Assembly (NCBI GenBank): GCA_019752835.1
Contig: JAIELR010000065.1
Coordinates: 1 to 7,817, forward strand
DNA from: Gammaproteobacteria bacterium
Lineage (GTDB): Bacteria; Pseudomonadota; Gammaproteobacteria; UBA1113
DNA length: 7,817 nt
Reading direction: 5' to 3'
The notes beneath the pieces are model-generated. The model saw only the letters and a list, made by a program, of their open reading frames with translations. It searched no databases and was not told the origin of the DNA. Shown in pieces: positions 1 through 7,090 of this stretch. The position numbers and the translations under genes are program-made. Within the stretch, counting starts at the first letter, position 1, and each line of letters begins with the position of its first letter.

Positions 1-1307
1 TTCTCTCAGCTGCCGCAGGGCTGTCGGTTTTAATGGCTTTAATTAGAGGCCTAGGCCGCAGTGAAACGAAAAATTTGGGCAATTTTTGGCAAGATACTGT
101 ACGAGGTGTTTTGTATATTCTTCTCCCCTTATCCTTGCTCATCAGCGGCCTCCTCGTTGCACAAGGTGTGCCACAAAATATAAAAGCCTATCAAACGACC
201 CATACTCTCCAATCGACGTCAAATCAACCAACACAGGTGATTCCGATGGGGCCGGTTGCGTCCCAAGTAGCTATAAAACAACTGGGGACAAATGGCGGTG
301 GTTTTTTTAATACTAACAGCGCACACCCGTTTGAAAACCCTACTCCTTTTAGCAACTTTATCGAGCTATTAGCCATTTTGCTTATTCCTGCCGCTCTTTG
401 TTATACCTATGGCAGTATGATCAATGACAAGCGTCAGGGTTGGGCTGTGTTAATCGCCATGCTACTTATTTTCGTGCCCGTTACTTTTAGCGTTGTTGCA
501 GCAGAACAGGCGGGCAATCCGACCTTAACACAGCTTGGGGTATTGAACGCACCTCAACCAGGATTGTATTCGGGTGGAAACATGGAAGGTAAAGAGACCC
601 GTTTTGGTATTACAGATTCTGGACTATGGGCCAGTGCAACAACAGCAACGTCGAATGGATCCGTCAACTCCATGCATGACTCCTATATGCCCATCAGTGG
701 ATTTTTGATACTGGTTCTCATGCATTTTGGTGAGGTTATCTTTGGCGGTGTAGGATCTGGTTTATATGGCATGTTAATGCTGATCATTATTACCGTTTTT
801 GTAGCAGGCTTAATGGTCGGACGAACGCCTGAGTTTTTAGGTAAAAAAATCGAGCCCTATGAAATGAAAATGGCCGTCATTGCTGTTTTAGTGATGCCGT
901 TAACCGTATTACTCTTTACGGCGATCGCGGTTCTCATGGCAGCCGGTACCGCGGCCATGGGCAACCCTGGCGCGCAAGGCTTTACGGAAGTACTTTATGC
1001 CTTTACCTCAATGGCCAATAATAATGGCAGTGCTTTCGGCGGCTTAAATGCAAGTACTCCTTTTTATACGCTTTCAGGAACACTGGTGATGTTTCTGGGG
1101 CGATATGGCATTGCGATTCCTGTACTAGCCTTGGCGGGCTCACTGGTCAAAAAGAAAAAAATCCCTATTGGCGCAGGAACACTCCGCACGCATACGCCAC
1201 TTTTCGTCGTTTTACTGATAGGTACCACCATTATTTTAGGTGTATTGTCTTTTTTACCTGCTTTAGCATTAGGCCCTATTGTCGAACAATTAACACTTTG
1301 GGGGTAG
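1..1307 (+). CDS. kdpA: KdpA, potassium-transporting ATPase K+-binding subunit (5' partial)
   Basis: KdpA is the inner-membrane subunit of the KdpFABC pump that binds and conducts K+; it descends from a K+-channel-like superfamily with four pore loops. The frame is open to the left edge (LSAAAGLSVL precedes the first ATG at 33), and this aligns with about residue 139 of the 557-residue E. coli protein. The ATG at 33 is therefore internal, and roughly the first 138 residues, including pore loop 1, lie outside the window. Pore loop 2 (TNGGGFFNTNSAHPFENPT, from 288), loop 3 (around MHDS, 672-683) and loop 4 (NNNGSAFGGL, from 1017) are all present. Other family signatures seen are PMGPVASQ, GEVIFGGVGSGLYGM and GRTPEFLGKKIEPYEMK. 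The C-terminus (FLPALALGPIVEQLTLWG) is intact. kdpB starts 8 bases downstream, so the two are surely cotranscribed. Promoter and any kdpF lie upstream of the window. Identification is near certain. Confidence 0.98.
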   Translation, partial: LSAAAGLSVLMALIRGLGRSETKNLGNFWQDTVRGVLYILLPLSLLISGLLVAQGVPQNIKAYQTTHTLQSTSNQPTQVIPMGPVASQVAIKQLGTNGGGFFNTNSAHPFENPTPFSNFIELLAILLIPAALCYTYGSMINDKRQGWAVLIAMLLIFVPVTFSVVAAEQAGNPTLTQLGVLNAPQPGLYSGGNMEGKETRFGITDSGLWASATTATSNGSVNSMHDSYMPISGFLILVLMHFGEVIFGGVGSGLYGMLMLIIITVFVAGLMVGRTPEFLGKKIEPYEMKMAVIAVLVMPLTVLLFTAIAVLMAAGTAAMGNPGAQGFTEVLYAFTSMANNNGSAFGGLNASTPFYTLSGTLVMFLGRYGIAIPVLALAGSLVKKKKIPIGAGTLRTHTPLFVVLLIGTTIILGVLSFLPALALGPIVEQLTLWG

Positions 1308-1315
1308 TTTAGAAC

Positions 1316-3376
1316 GTGTCAGAATTACAAAAGAAAAAACAGTGGAATAGCAGCATCATCAAAATAGCGCTTAAAGATGCGTTTATGAAACTGACGCCAC
1401 AACATCAATTACATAACCCTGTGATGTTTTGCGTCTATATAGGTTCTATCATTACATCGGTGCTTTATATACAAACTTTTTTTGGAAAAGGCGATGAGGA
1501 TGCGCATTTCATCTTGAGTATTAGCTTGTGGCTGTGGTTTACCGTCATTTTTGCCAATTTTGCTGAAGCAATGGCCGAAGGCCGCGGCAAAGCACAAGCA
1601 CAAAGTTTACGGCAGTCGCGTCGTGACATTCAAGCAAAAAAATTAGCGCACCCCAAGCGCACAGCAACAATAACCCTCACACCTTCAGCCGATTTAGCGG
1701 TGGATGATGTTGTACTTGTTGAAGCAGGTGATTTTATTCCCAGTGATGGGGAGGTCATAGAGGGCATCGCCTCGGTAAATGAAAGTGCCATTACCGGTGA
1801 AAGCGCACCGGTTATTCGCGAGAGTGGTGGCGATCGTTGTGCTGTCACTGGCGGAACACAAGTTATCTCAGATTGGATACTTGTTCGCATCACTGCCAGC
1901 ATGGGTGAAACTTTTTTGGACCATATGATTTCGATGGTCGAAGGGGCAAAACGTCAAAAAACGCCGAATGAAATCGCCTTAAGCATTTTATTAATTGCAT
2001 TAACTTTTGTTTTTTTCCTTGTTTGTGTCTCACTTTATCCTTTTTCAGTGTATGCAGTGGCAAGCACGGGTCTCGGAAAAGTGGTGAGTATCACGGCCCT
2101 AATTGCCTTGTTTGTCTGCTTAGCCCCCACCACCATTGGGGGGTTATTATCCGCGATTGGCATTGCCGGTATGGATCGCATGATACAAGCCAATGTCATT
2201 GCATTATCGGGTCAAGCCGTTGAAGCCGCGGGTGATGTGGATGTATTAATCCTTGATAAAACTGGCACCATTACGCTGGGTAATCGACAAGCTACTGAAT
2301 TTATTCCAGCGGAGGGTGTCTCTATGGAAACCTTGGCCGATGCCGCTCAATTGGCCTCTCTCGCGGACGAAACACCTGAGGGTCGAAGCATCGTTATTTT
2401 AGCCAAACAAAAATACAATTTACGTGGCCGTGAGCTAGCTGAGCTTAATGCGACCTTTATTCCGTTTACCGCTCAGACGAGGATGAGCGGCGCCAATATA
2501 GCCGGGAGACAAATTCGAAAAGGCGCAGCCCAAGCCATTGAATCCTATTTACAAACCATGGGAGGCGTGTTTCCTGACTCTATCCATAAAAGTGTGGAAG
2601 CCATCGCACGGCAAGGCGGAACCCCTATTGTGGTTACGGACGGAAATGTTGCGCTCGGTGTTATTCATCTGAAAGATATTATCAAAGGGGGCATACGAGA
2701 ACGCTTCGTGCAATTACGCCAAATGGGGATTAAAACCATTATGGTCACCGGCGATAATCCATTAACGGCGGCAGCCATTGGTGTGGAAGCGGGTGTCGAT
2801 GATTTTTTAGCAAACGCCAAGCCTGAAGATAAACTCACCTTGATTCGACGGCTCCAAGCCGAGGGACATTTAGTTGCGATGACCGGCGATGGCACTAATG
2901 ATGCCCCTGCCCTCGCCCAGGCAGACGTGGCGGTTGCGATGAATACCGGTACTCAAGCAGCCAAAGAAGCCGGCAACTTGGTTGATCTTGACTCCAACCC
3001 GACTAAGCTGATTGAGGTGGTTGAAATTGGAAAGCAATTATTGATCACTCGAGGGGCTTTGACGACGTGGAGTATCGCGAATGATGTGGCAAAATATTTT
3101 GCTATTTTGCCTGCAGCGTTTGCAACAACGTATCCAGCGCTAGCCGCTTTGAATATCATGCATTTGTCGACGCCTCAACATGCTATTTTGGCTGCCGTCA
3201 TTTTTAATGCGCTCATCATTGTGTTTCTCATTCCACTGGCCTTGCGCGGCGTTCGTTATAAAGCCTTATCCGCTGAACGTCTGTTGCGTAGAAATGTACT
3301 TGTTTATGGTTTGGGTGGTTTGATTGTACCATTTATTGCGATCAAAGTAATTGATTTGTTGTTGGTGTATTTGTAA
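1316..3376 (+). CDS. kdpB: KdpB, potassium-transporting P-type ATPase catalytic subunit
   Basis: KdpB is the ATP-hydrolysing P-type ATPase subunit of KdpFABC. The protein has 686 residues against 682 in E. coli and aligns throughout. Motifs: A-domain TGES (160-163), the equivalent of the E. coli serine-162 inhibitory phosphorylation site; P-domain DKTGTIT with catalytic Asp314; N-domain RKGA with Lys402; MVTGDN (476-481); hinge TGDGTNDAP (523-531). Membrane helices lie near 36-55, 66-86, 219-243, 256-279, 590-612, 621-643 and 660-685. The M5 charged pair is Asp590/Lys593 (NDVAKYFAI). The start is GTG at 1316: it gives an N-terminus one residue longer than E. coli up to the LTPQ/LNPQ landmark, while the next ATG (1385) would remove conserved sequence. 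A GGGGG run at 1300-1304, overlapping the kdpA end, may serve as a ribosome binding site with rather long spacing. Oddity: the M4 motif reads CLAPTTIGG, with Ala270 where E. coli has Ile. Confidence 0.98.
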   Translation: MSELQKKKQWNSSIIKIALKDAFMKLTPQHQLHNPVMFCVYIGSIITSVLYIQTFFGKGDEDAHFILSISLWLWFTVIFANFAEAMAEGRGKAQAQSLRQSRRDIQAKKLAHPKRTATITLTPSADLAVDDVVLVEAGDFIPSDGEVIEGIASVNESAITGESAPVIRESGGDRCAVTGGTQVISDWILVRITASMGETFLDHMISMVEGAKRQKTPNEIALSILLIALTFVFFLVCVSLYPFSVYAVASTGLGKVVSITALIALFVCLAPTTIGGLLSAIGIAGMDRMIQANVIALSGQAVEAAGDVDVLILDKTGTITLGNRQATEFIPAEGVSMETLADAAQLASLADETPEGRSIVILAKQKYNLRGRELAELNATFIPFTAQTRMSGANIAGRQIRKGAAQAIESYLQTMGGVFPDSIHKSVEAIARQGGTPIVVTDGNVALGVIHLKDIIKGGIRERFVQLRQMGIKTIMVTGDNPLTAAAIGVEAGVDDFLANAKPEDKLTLIRRLQAEGHLVAMTGDGTNDAPALAQADVAVAMNTGTQAAKEAGNLVDLDSNPTKLIEVVEIGKQLLITRGALTTWSIANDVAKYFAILPAAFATTYPALAALNIMHLSTPQHAILAAVIFNALIIVFLIPLALRGVRYKALSAERLLRRNVLVYGLGGLIVPFIAIKVIDLLLVYL

Positions 3377-3470
3377 AAACATTGTCGAAACAATTAACTT
3401 TTGCATAGATGTATGGAATGGTACGAAATAGTATTTTCTTGATATCATCAGTGAGAATACAAAAAATCTC

Positions 3471-3500
3471 GTCGTCATTTCGTGCAGACGCCGCGGGGAG
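3471..3500. repeat. Dispersed repeat motif in the kdpB-kdpC gap
   Basis: This stretch, starting GTCGTCATT and running through GCCGCG, matches 7784-7813 at 23 of 30 positions without gaps. Both copies are intergenic. A CTTGATAT string also precedes each copy (3438-3445 and 7764-7771), at different distances. The pattern suggests a short dispersed repeat family of this genome. The second copy is cut by the window edge, so the element's full extent is not visible. Two copies in one window are suggestive only; a genome-wide count is needed to call it a family. Confidence 0.5.
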
Positions 3501-3530
3501 TGATAAATCAGACAGGAAAGAAACATTAGA

Positions 3531-3537
3531 AGAAGGA
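3531..3537 (+). promoter_or_regulatory. Ribosome binding site deciding the kdpC TTG start
   Basis: AGAAGGA lies 8 bases before the TTG at 3546. The kdpC frame is closed by a TAA at 3504-3506 and contains no ATG between there and 3546. The first in-frame ATG (3594) falls inside the N-terminal membrane helix. This site therefore supports TTG as the kdpC start. Confidence 0.75.
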
Positions 3538-3545
3538 TTTGGAAA

Positions 3546-4136
3546 TTGCTTATCGTTAAACAAATAAAATCTGCGTTTCTATTACTATTGCTCATGACCC
3601 TACTCACCGGTTTGATCTATCCCCTTGTAGTCACCCTCTTTGCCCAACTTGTTTTTCCCTGGAAAGCAAATGGAAGTCTAATAAGCAACCAAGGTAACAT
3701 AATGGGTTCGGCGTTAATTGGTCAAGAATTTACTGGGCCTAACTATTTTTGGTCGAGACCATCAGCGACACTACCCTTCGCCTATAATGCAGGAAGCTCT
3801 GGGGCATCTAATCTTGGCCCAACGAATCCACTTTTATTGAGCGCTGTTAATAACAGAATCGCACAATTAAAAAAGGCTGATCCGGATAATACACTTGGTA
3901 TTCCCATTGATTTGGTTACGGCATCAGGTAGTGGATTGGATCCTGATATCAGTCCTTATGCAGCGCTTTATCAAGTTCATCGCATTGCAGTAGCACGTAA
4001 CTTACCTGAAACAACGCTTCAAACGTTAATCATGACAATGACTCAATCGCGAAGCTTGTTTTTGTTAGGGGAACCGCGAGTGAATGTATTGAAATTAAAC
4101 TTAGCTTTGGATGGTTTGGGAAATACAGGAACGTAG
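3546..4136 (+). CDS. kdpC: KdpC, potassium-transporting ATPase accessory subunit
   Basis: KdpC is a small single-span subunit of KdpFABC that associates with KdpA and KdpB and is required for transport; in E. coli it has been proposed to raise ATP affinity. The product has 196 residues (E. coli about 190). It begins with an N-terminal membrane helix (about 9-34) ending at FPWKANGSL. Hallmarks follow: GSALIGQEFTGPNYFWSRPSAT (read as two blocks), then SSGASNLGPTNP, the VTASGSGLDPDISPYAA block, RIAVARN, and the C-terminal GEPRVNVLKLNLALD. The start is TTG at 3546, supported by AGAAGGA at 8-base spacing and by alignment of the N-terminus. The 169-base gap from kdpB is unusual, since kdpB and kdpC are commonly adjacent. 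The stop codon (4134-4136) lies inside a GTAGCCC motif that recurs in the repeats downstream, so the last few residues (GNTGT) may have been set by repeat insertion. Function is certain, exact start slightly less so. Confidence 0.95.
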   Translation: MLIVKQIKSAFLLLLLMTLLTGLIYPLVVTLFAQLVFPWKANGSLISNQGNIMGSALIGQEFTGPNYFWSRPSATLPFAYNAGSSGASNLGPTNPLLLSAVNNRIAQLKKADPDNTLGIPIDLVTASGSGLDPDISPYAALYQVHRIAVARNLPETTLQTLIMTMTQSRSLFLLGEPRVNVLKLNLALDGLGNTGT

Positions 4137-4145
4137 CCCGTGTCT

Positions 4146-4251
4146 CGTAGCCTGGATGGAGCGCAGCGGAATCCGGGACAAGGAACCCTGTTAAATGTCA
4201 TTCCCCGGATTCCGCTGCGCTCCATCCAGGCTACGCTCCATCCAGGCTACG
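4146..4251. repeat. REP-type doublet: perfect 32-base inverted repeat plus tandem partial copy
   Basis: The left arm 4146-4177 is the exact reverse complement of 4204-4235, separated by a 26-base loop. Each arm starts on its outer side with GTAG (4147-4150 on +; 4231-4234 on -) followed by an imperfect palindrome (CCTGGAT...ATCCGGG). That is the architecture of REP sequences, which in other proteobacteria are moved by RAYT (TnpA-REP) transposases. Immediately after it, 4236-4251 repeats 4220-4235 exactly (16-base tandem duplication), giving a third partial end. The stem lies between kdpC and kdpD inside the operon. It lacks a following U-run, so it is not a classical terminator, but as RNA it would form a very stable hairpin that could protect upstream mRNA or lower kdpD expression. 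Confidence 0.88.
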
Positions 4252-4266
4252 AAATCATTAACGATT

Positions 4267-4272
4267 GAGGGA
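4267..4272 (+). promoter_or_regulatory. Ribosome binding site deciding the kdpD start
   Basis: GAGGGA ends 7 bases before the ATG at 4280. The ATG at 4274 would leave only one base after it, and the TTG at 4265 overlaps it. This favours 4280 as the kdpD start. The site lies 16 bases after the end of the REP-type repeat block. Confidence 0.7.
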
Positions 4273-4279
4273 AATGCCC

Positions 4280-6931
4280 ATGCCAAACCAACAACGCCCT
4301 GACCCAGAAGCATTACTACAACGTGTACAGAGTGAAGAAAGAGAAGCCTCACAGGGTAAACTTAAAATTTATTTGGGTGCTGCACCAGGGGTAGGGAAAA
4401 CTTATACGATGCTGCAAGATGCCATCGAAAAACTATCCCAAGGTCTCGATATTGTTGTGGGGGTCGTTGAATCACATGGCCGCAAAGAAATCCAAGCCCT
4501 GATAAGTCGTTTTGACATTTTACCTCGCAAAGATATTGAGTATCGCGATAGAACACTCCAGGAATTCGATTTAGATGCCGCTATCAAACGCAATCCCGGA
4601 TTGATTTTGATGGATGAAATGGCTCATACCAACGCCCCAGGTTTGCAGCATGAAAAACGTTGGCAAGACATTAAAGAGTTACTTGACCGCGGACTGGATG
4701 TTTATACCACCCTGAATGTGCAACACATTGAAAGTTTGAATGATATTATCCTGCAAATTACCAATATCACCGTAAAAGAAACCGTTCCTGACTCCATGCT
4801 GGAAATAGCTCATACAATAGAGTTGGTTGATTTGCCGCCCGATGATCTTTTAAGACGGCTTGAAGAAGGAAAAGTATATTTTCCCAAACAGGCTGAGCTT
4901 GCGCGCGAATCTTTTTTTCGTATGGGAAACTTAATCGCGTTGCGCGAACTTGCCTTGCGTATCACAGCGGAGCGAGTAGGCACTGATGTTTTACTCTATC
5001 GACATGATCAAGGAATTAGACGTATCTGGCCAACGAAAGAAAAAATTTTGGTATGCGTTGGACATCATACCGGCTCAGCCCGACTGATTCGAGCGGCTAA
5101 GCGCATGGCGGTCAATTTGCAAGCGGAATGGATGGCTATTTATGTTGACTCTGCACGATTCAGAACCTCTGAAGAAAAGCGTAAGATAGCCATACAAAAT
5201 TTATCCCTAGCTGGACGTTTGGGGGCACAAACGCATATTTTAACAGGTTTAGACCTTGTTAAAGAAATCATGGATTTTGCTCACGAAAAAAATATAACTC
5301 AAATTATTGTGGGCAAAGAAATTCGTCCGCGATGGCGCGGCCTATTTATGCGAAGTTTAGCGGATGAAGTCGTACGCCAAAGTGGCGAAATTGATGTTTA
5401 CATCATGACACGGGAAGTTAATCGATCTAAACGAAAACCAGTCTCGTATTCTCATCCAACAATACCCTGGAACATTTATGGTTATGCACTGGGTATCATT
5501 GGGGTCATTACAGGTATTGGTCTCCTGATTCAGGGTTATGTATCGGACGCCAATGTGATCATGCTCTATTTGTTTGGTGTAATTCTTATCGCTTTATTCG
5601 GACAACTCGCTCCTGCCGTTATTGGCTCATTATTGAGCGTTATCGCTTATGCCGTGTTCTTTGTTCCACCTCATTTTAGTTTCAGTATTGCCAATATCCA
5701 ATATGATATTACCCTTACGGTAATGCTAATTAGTACCCTACTCATTAGTCAATTAACCGTTATCTCACGCCGCCAGGCACTGGAGGCTCGCCTTGCCGAA
5801 CAACGAGCAAGTACGTTGTATACGCTCAGTCATAAATTGGCTAGCTTACGAGGGGTTGATAAGATTATTGACGCTGCAACCCAGTATCTTTCAGAGATTT
5901 TTAATGCAAATACACTTATTTTATTACCCAAAGAGCATCATCTCATCATACGAGGGGAGGCTGAAAAAAAAGACTTGTTAAGTGAAAAAGAACAGGCGGT
6001 TGCTCAATGGGTCTATGAGCTTGGCCAACGCGCGGGCATAGGAACCGATAACCTCCCTTCGTCAGAAGCCCTCTATGTACCCTTGTTAGCCTTACAAGGT
6101 ACTATTGGTGTCCTAAGAGTTAAACCAGCTAAACAACTGCTCACCTATGAACAACTCCACCTACTTGAGGCATGTGCAAATCAAATTGCTCTCGCTATTG
6201 AGGTCGATCGCTTGCAAGACAAACGAAAAAAATCAGAATGGGAGTTTGAAACAAGGCAAACACGCCATGCACTATTACAATCAGTCTCTCGTGATTTGGA
6301 TTTTTCCTTGGTGAAAGTTAAAGCAGCGACAAGTAGGCTCTTGAAAGAGAGGGCGCAATTGGGTCATAAATTGAGCACCGAATTAATTGAGAATATTTAT
6401 GTTGAATCCGAAGAAATCAGCCACTTGATTAATAACTTGTTGCAAATAAGCCACTTGGAAACAGAAAGGCTTGCGTTGAAAAAAGAATCCCATTCGCTAC
6501 ATGATATTGTTACTATTGTGATTGACTTATCCTGTCAAAAATTAACTAAAAAAGAGATTAAACTTAATATTCCAGAAAAATTGCCTAATACCCTCGTCGA
6601 TAAAGCATTAATCCAAGAAGTTTTTTTAAACTTAATTGATAATGCGGTTAAATTTTCAACCACTGAAACGCCCATCCTCATCAATATTGTCGGTGAGAAC
6701 GATAAAATTATCACCAGCGTAGAAGATCAGGGTATAGGTATCGCACCCGACGAAGTTAATAAGTTATTTGATAAATTTTATCGTGGTCGGATGACAACGA
6801 CTCAGCGAGGGGTTGGCTTGGGTTTAACCATTTGTCGCATGATTATTGAAGCGCATGGTGGTAAGATATGGGCTCAAAACAGAAATACGGGCGGCGCTGT
6901 TTTTTACTTTAGTCTGCCTGTTGTAAAGTAG
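4280..6931 (+). CDS. kdpD: KdpD, K+-responsive sensor protein with a degenerate histidine box
   Basis: KdpD is the membrane sensor that in E. coli phosphorylates and dephosphorylates KdpE to control kdpFABC. The product has 883 residues (E. coli 894). Order of parts: N-terminal KdpD domain with Walker A GAAPGVGKT (33-41) and LILMDE (108-113); Usp-like domain (about 254-375); four membrane helices (about 398-418, 424-441, 443-462, 476-495) followed by an Arg-rich stretch; GAF-like region (about 507-640); dimerisation helices (about 655-730); C-terminal ATPase domain with N-box FLNLIDNAVKF (Asn788), DQGIGI (from 816), FDKF (830-833) and GVGLGL (844-849). The key oddity is the H-box: E. coli SHDLRTPL is here SRDLDFSL, with Arg671 (codon CGT at 6290-6292) replacing the phospho-acceptor His. 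The phosphatase-type Thr and the Pro are also lost. No kdpE follows; orn does. Canonical autophosphorylation is therefore not expected, although ATP binding looks retained. Its TAG stop lies in a repeat end. Confidence 0.96.
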   Translation: MPNQQRPDPEALLQRVQSEEREASQGKLKIYLGAAPGVGKTYTMLQDAIEKLSQGLDIVVGVVESHGRKEIQALISRFDILPRKDIEYRDRTLQEFDLDAAIKRNPGLILMDEMAHTNAPGLQHEKRWQDIKELLDRGLDVYTTLNVQHIESLNDIILQITNITVKETVPDSMLEIAHTIELVDLPPDDLLRRLEEGKVYFPKQAELARESFFRMGNLIALRELALRITAERVGTDVLLYRHDQGIRRIWPTKEKILVCVGHHTGSARLIRAAKRMAVNLQAEWMAIYVDSARFRTSEEKRKIAIQNLSLAGRLGAQTHILTGLDLVKEIMDFAHEKNITQIIVGKEIRPRWRGLFMRSLADEVVRQSGEIDVYIMTREVNRSKRKPVSYSHPTIPWNIYGYALGIIGVITGIGLLIQGYVSDANVIMLYLFGVILIALFGQLAPAVIGSLLSVIAYAVFFVPPHFSFSIANIQYDITLTVMLISTLLISQLTVISRRQALEARLAEQRASTLYTLSHKLASLRGVDKIIDAATQYLSEIFNANTLILLPKEHHLIIRGEAEKKDLLSEKEQAVAQWVYELGQRAGIGTDNLPSSEALYVPLLALQGTIGVLRVKPAKQLLTYEQLHLLEACANQIALAIEVDRLQDKRKKSEWEFETRQTRHALLQSVSRDLDFSLVKVKAATSRLLKERAQLGHKLSTELIENIYVESEEISHLINNLLQISHLETERLALKKESHSLHDIVTIVIDLSCQKLTKKEIKLNIPEKLPNTLVDKALIQEVFLNLIDNAVKFSTTETPILINIVGENDKIITSVEDQGIGIAPDEVNKLFDKFYRGRMTTTQRGVGLGLTICRMIIEAHGGKIWAQNRNTGGAVFYFSLPVVK

Positions 6932-6938
6932 CCTGGAT
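6928..6938 (+). repeat. Truncated REP end overlapping the kdpD stop codon
   Basis: GTAGCCTGGAT is identical to the first 11 bases of the REP arm at 4147-4157, but the rest of that arm is missing and the GTAGGGGC palindrome begins here instead. It pairs (10 of 11) with the inverted ATCCGGGCTAC at 7053-7063. The kdpD stop TAG (6929-6931) is part of its GTAG head. Confidence 0.65.
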
Positions 6939-7000
6939 TGTAGGGGCAACCCCCCGTGGTTGCCCAAAGACGGGCGGCCACGGGGGGCCCGCCCCTACAA
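6938..7000. repeat. Imperfect GC-rich palindrome of the GTAGGGGC type
   Basis: Outer ends TTGTAGGGGC (6938-6947) and GCCCCTACAA (6991-7000) are perfect complements. So are CCCCCCGTGG (6950-6959) and CCACGGGGGG (6978-6987), and GCCC (6962-6965) with GGGC (6972-6975), around an AAAGAC loop at 6966-6971. The interruptions are AA versus CCC and TT versus GG. The base composition is far more GC-rich than the surrounding genes. It resembles short non-coding palindromic elements dispersed in many bacterial genomes. There is no U-run, so it is not a standard terminator, though a strong RNA stem is expected between kdpD and orn. Confidence 0.8.
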
Positions 7001-7032
7001 CAGCCTTCGTGCGTAATGATGAGGTGCTTTTA

Positions 7033-7064
7033 CCCGGATTGCGCTGCGCTTCATCCGGGCTACG
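7033..7064 (-). repeat. REP-type element upstream of orn
   Basis: This matches 29 of 32 bases of the right REP arm at 4204-4235, in the same orientation, with the GTAG head on the minus strand (CTAC at 7060-7063). Its own CCCGGAT...ATCCGGG ends form a 7-base stem. It finishes 26 bases before the proposed orn start, so it would lie in the orn leader unless transcription starts within the 26 bases that follow it. Confidence 0.82.
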
Positions 7065-7077
7065 GTATGATTATTTT

Positions 7078-7082
7078 AGGAG
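7078..7082 (+). promoter_or_regulatory. Ribosome binding site deciding the orn TTG start
   Basis: AGGAG is followed by 8 bases and then the TTG at 7091. It lies inside the coding sequence if the ATG at 7067 were used, and that ATG has only REP sequence upstream, with no comparable site. An out-of-frame ATG at 7086 would give a peptide of five residues. Confidence 0.65.
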
Positions 7083-7090
7083 TCCATGAA

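Noticed and set aside
3381..3394. Terminator after kdpB (ATTGT-CGAA-ACAAT hairpin)
   Set aside because: The stem is only five bases and AT-rich, with no proper T-run, and it falls within an operon.
3401..3467. Internal promoter for kdpC
   Set aside because: TTGCAT (3401) and TTGATA (3439) resemble -35 boxes, but neither has a convincing -10 box at 16-18 bases.
3266..3607. Minus-strand reading frame of 113 codons across the kdpB end, gap and kdpC start
   Set aside because: It is antisense to two well-supported genes over much of its length, shows no recognisable domain, and is best explained as chance openness.
4265..4279. Earlier kdpD starts (TTG at 4265, ATG at 4274)
   Set aside because: Both overlap or abut the GAGGGA ribosome binding site; the ATG at 4280 has ideal spacing.
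6928..7064. CRISPR-like or terminator reading of the repeat block between kdpD and orn
   Set aside because: There are no regularly spaced direct repeats with unique spacers and no U-run after the stems; inverted REP and palindromic elements explain it.
6956..7066. In-frame upstream extension of orn as extra N-terminal coding sequence
   Set aside because: It translates the GTAGGGGC palindrome and REP element, has no similarity to Orn N-termini, and lies before a good ribosome binding site with a start that gives the E. coli numbering.
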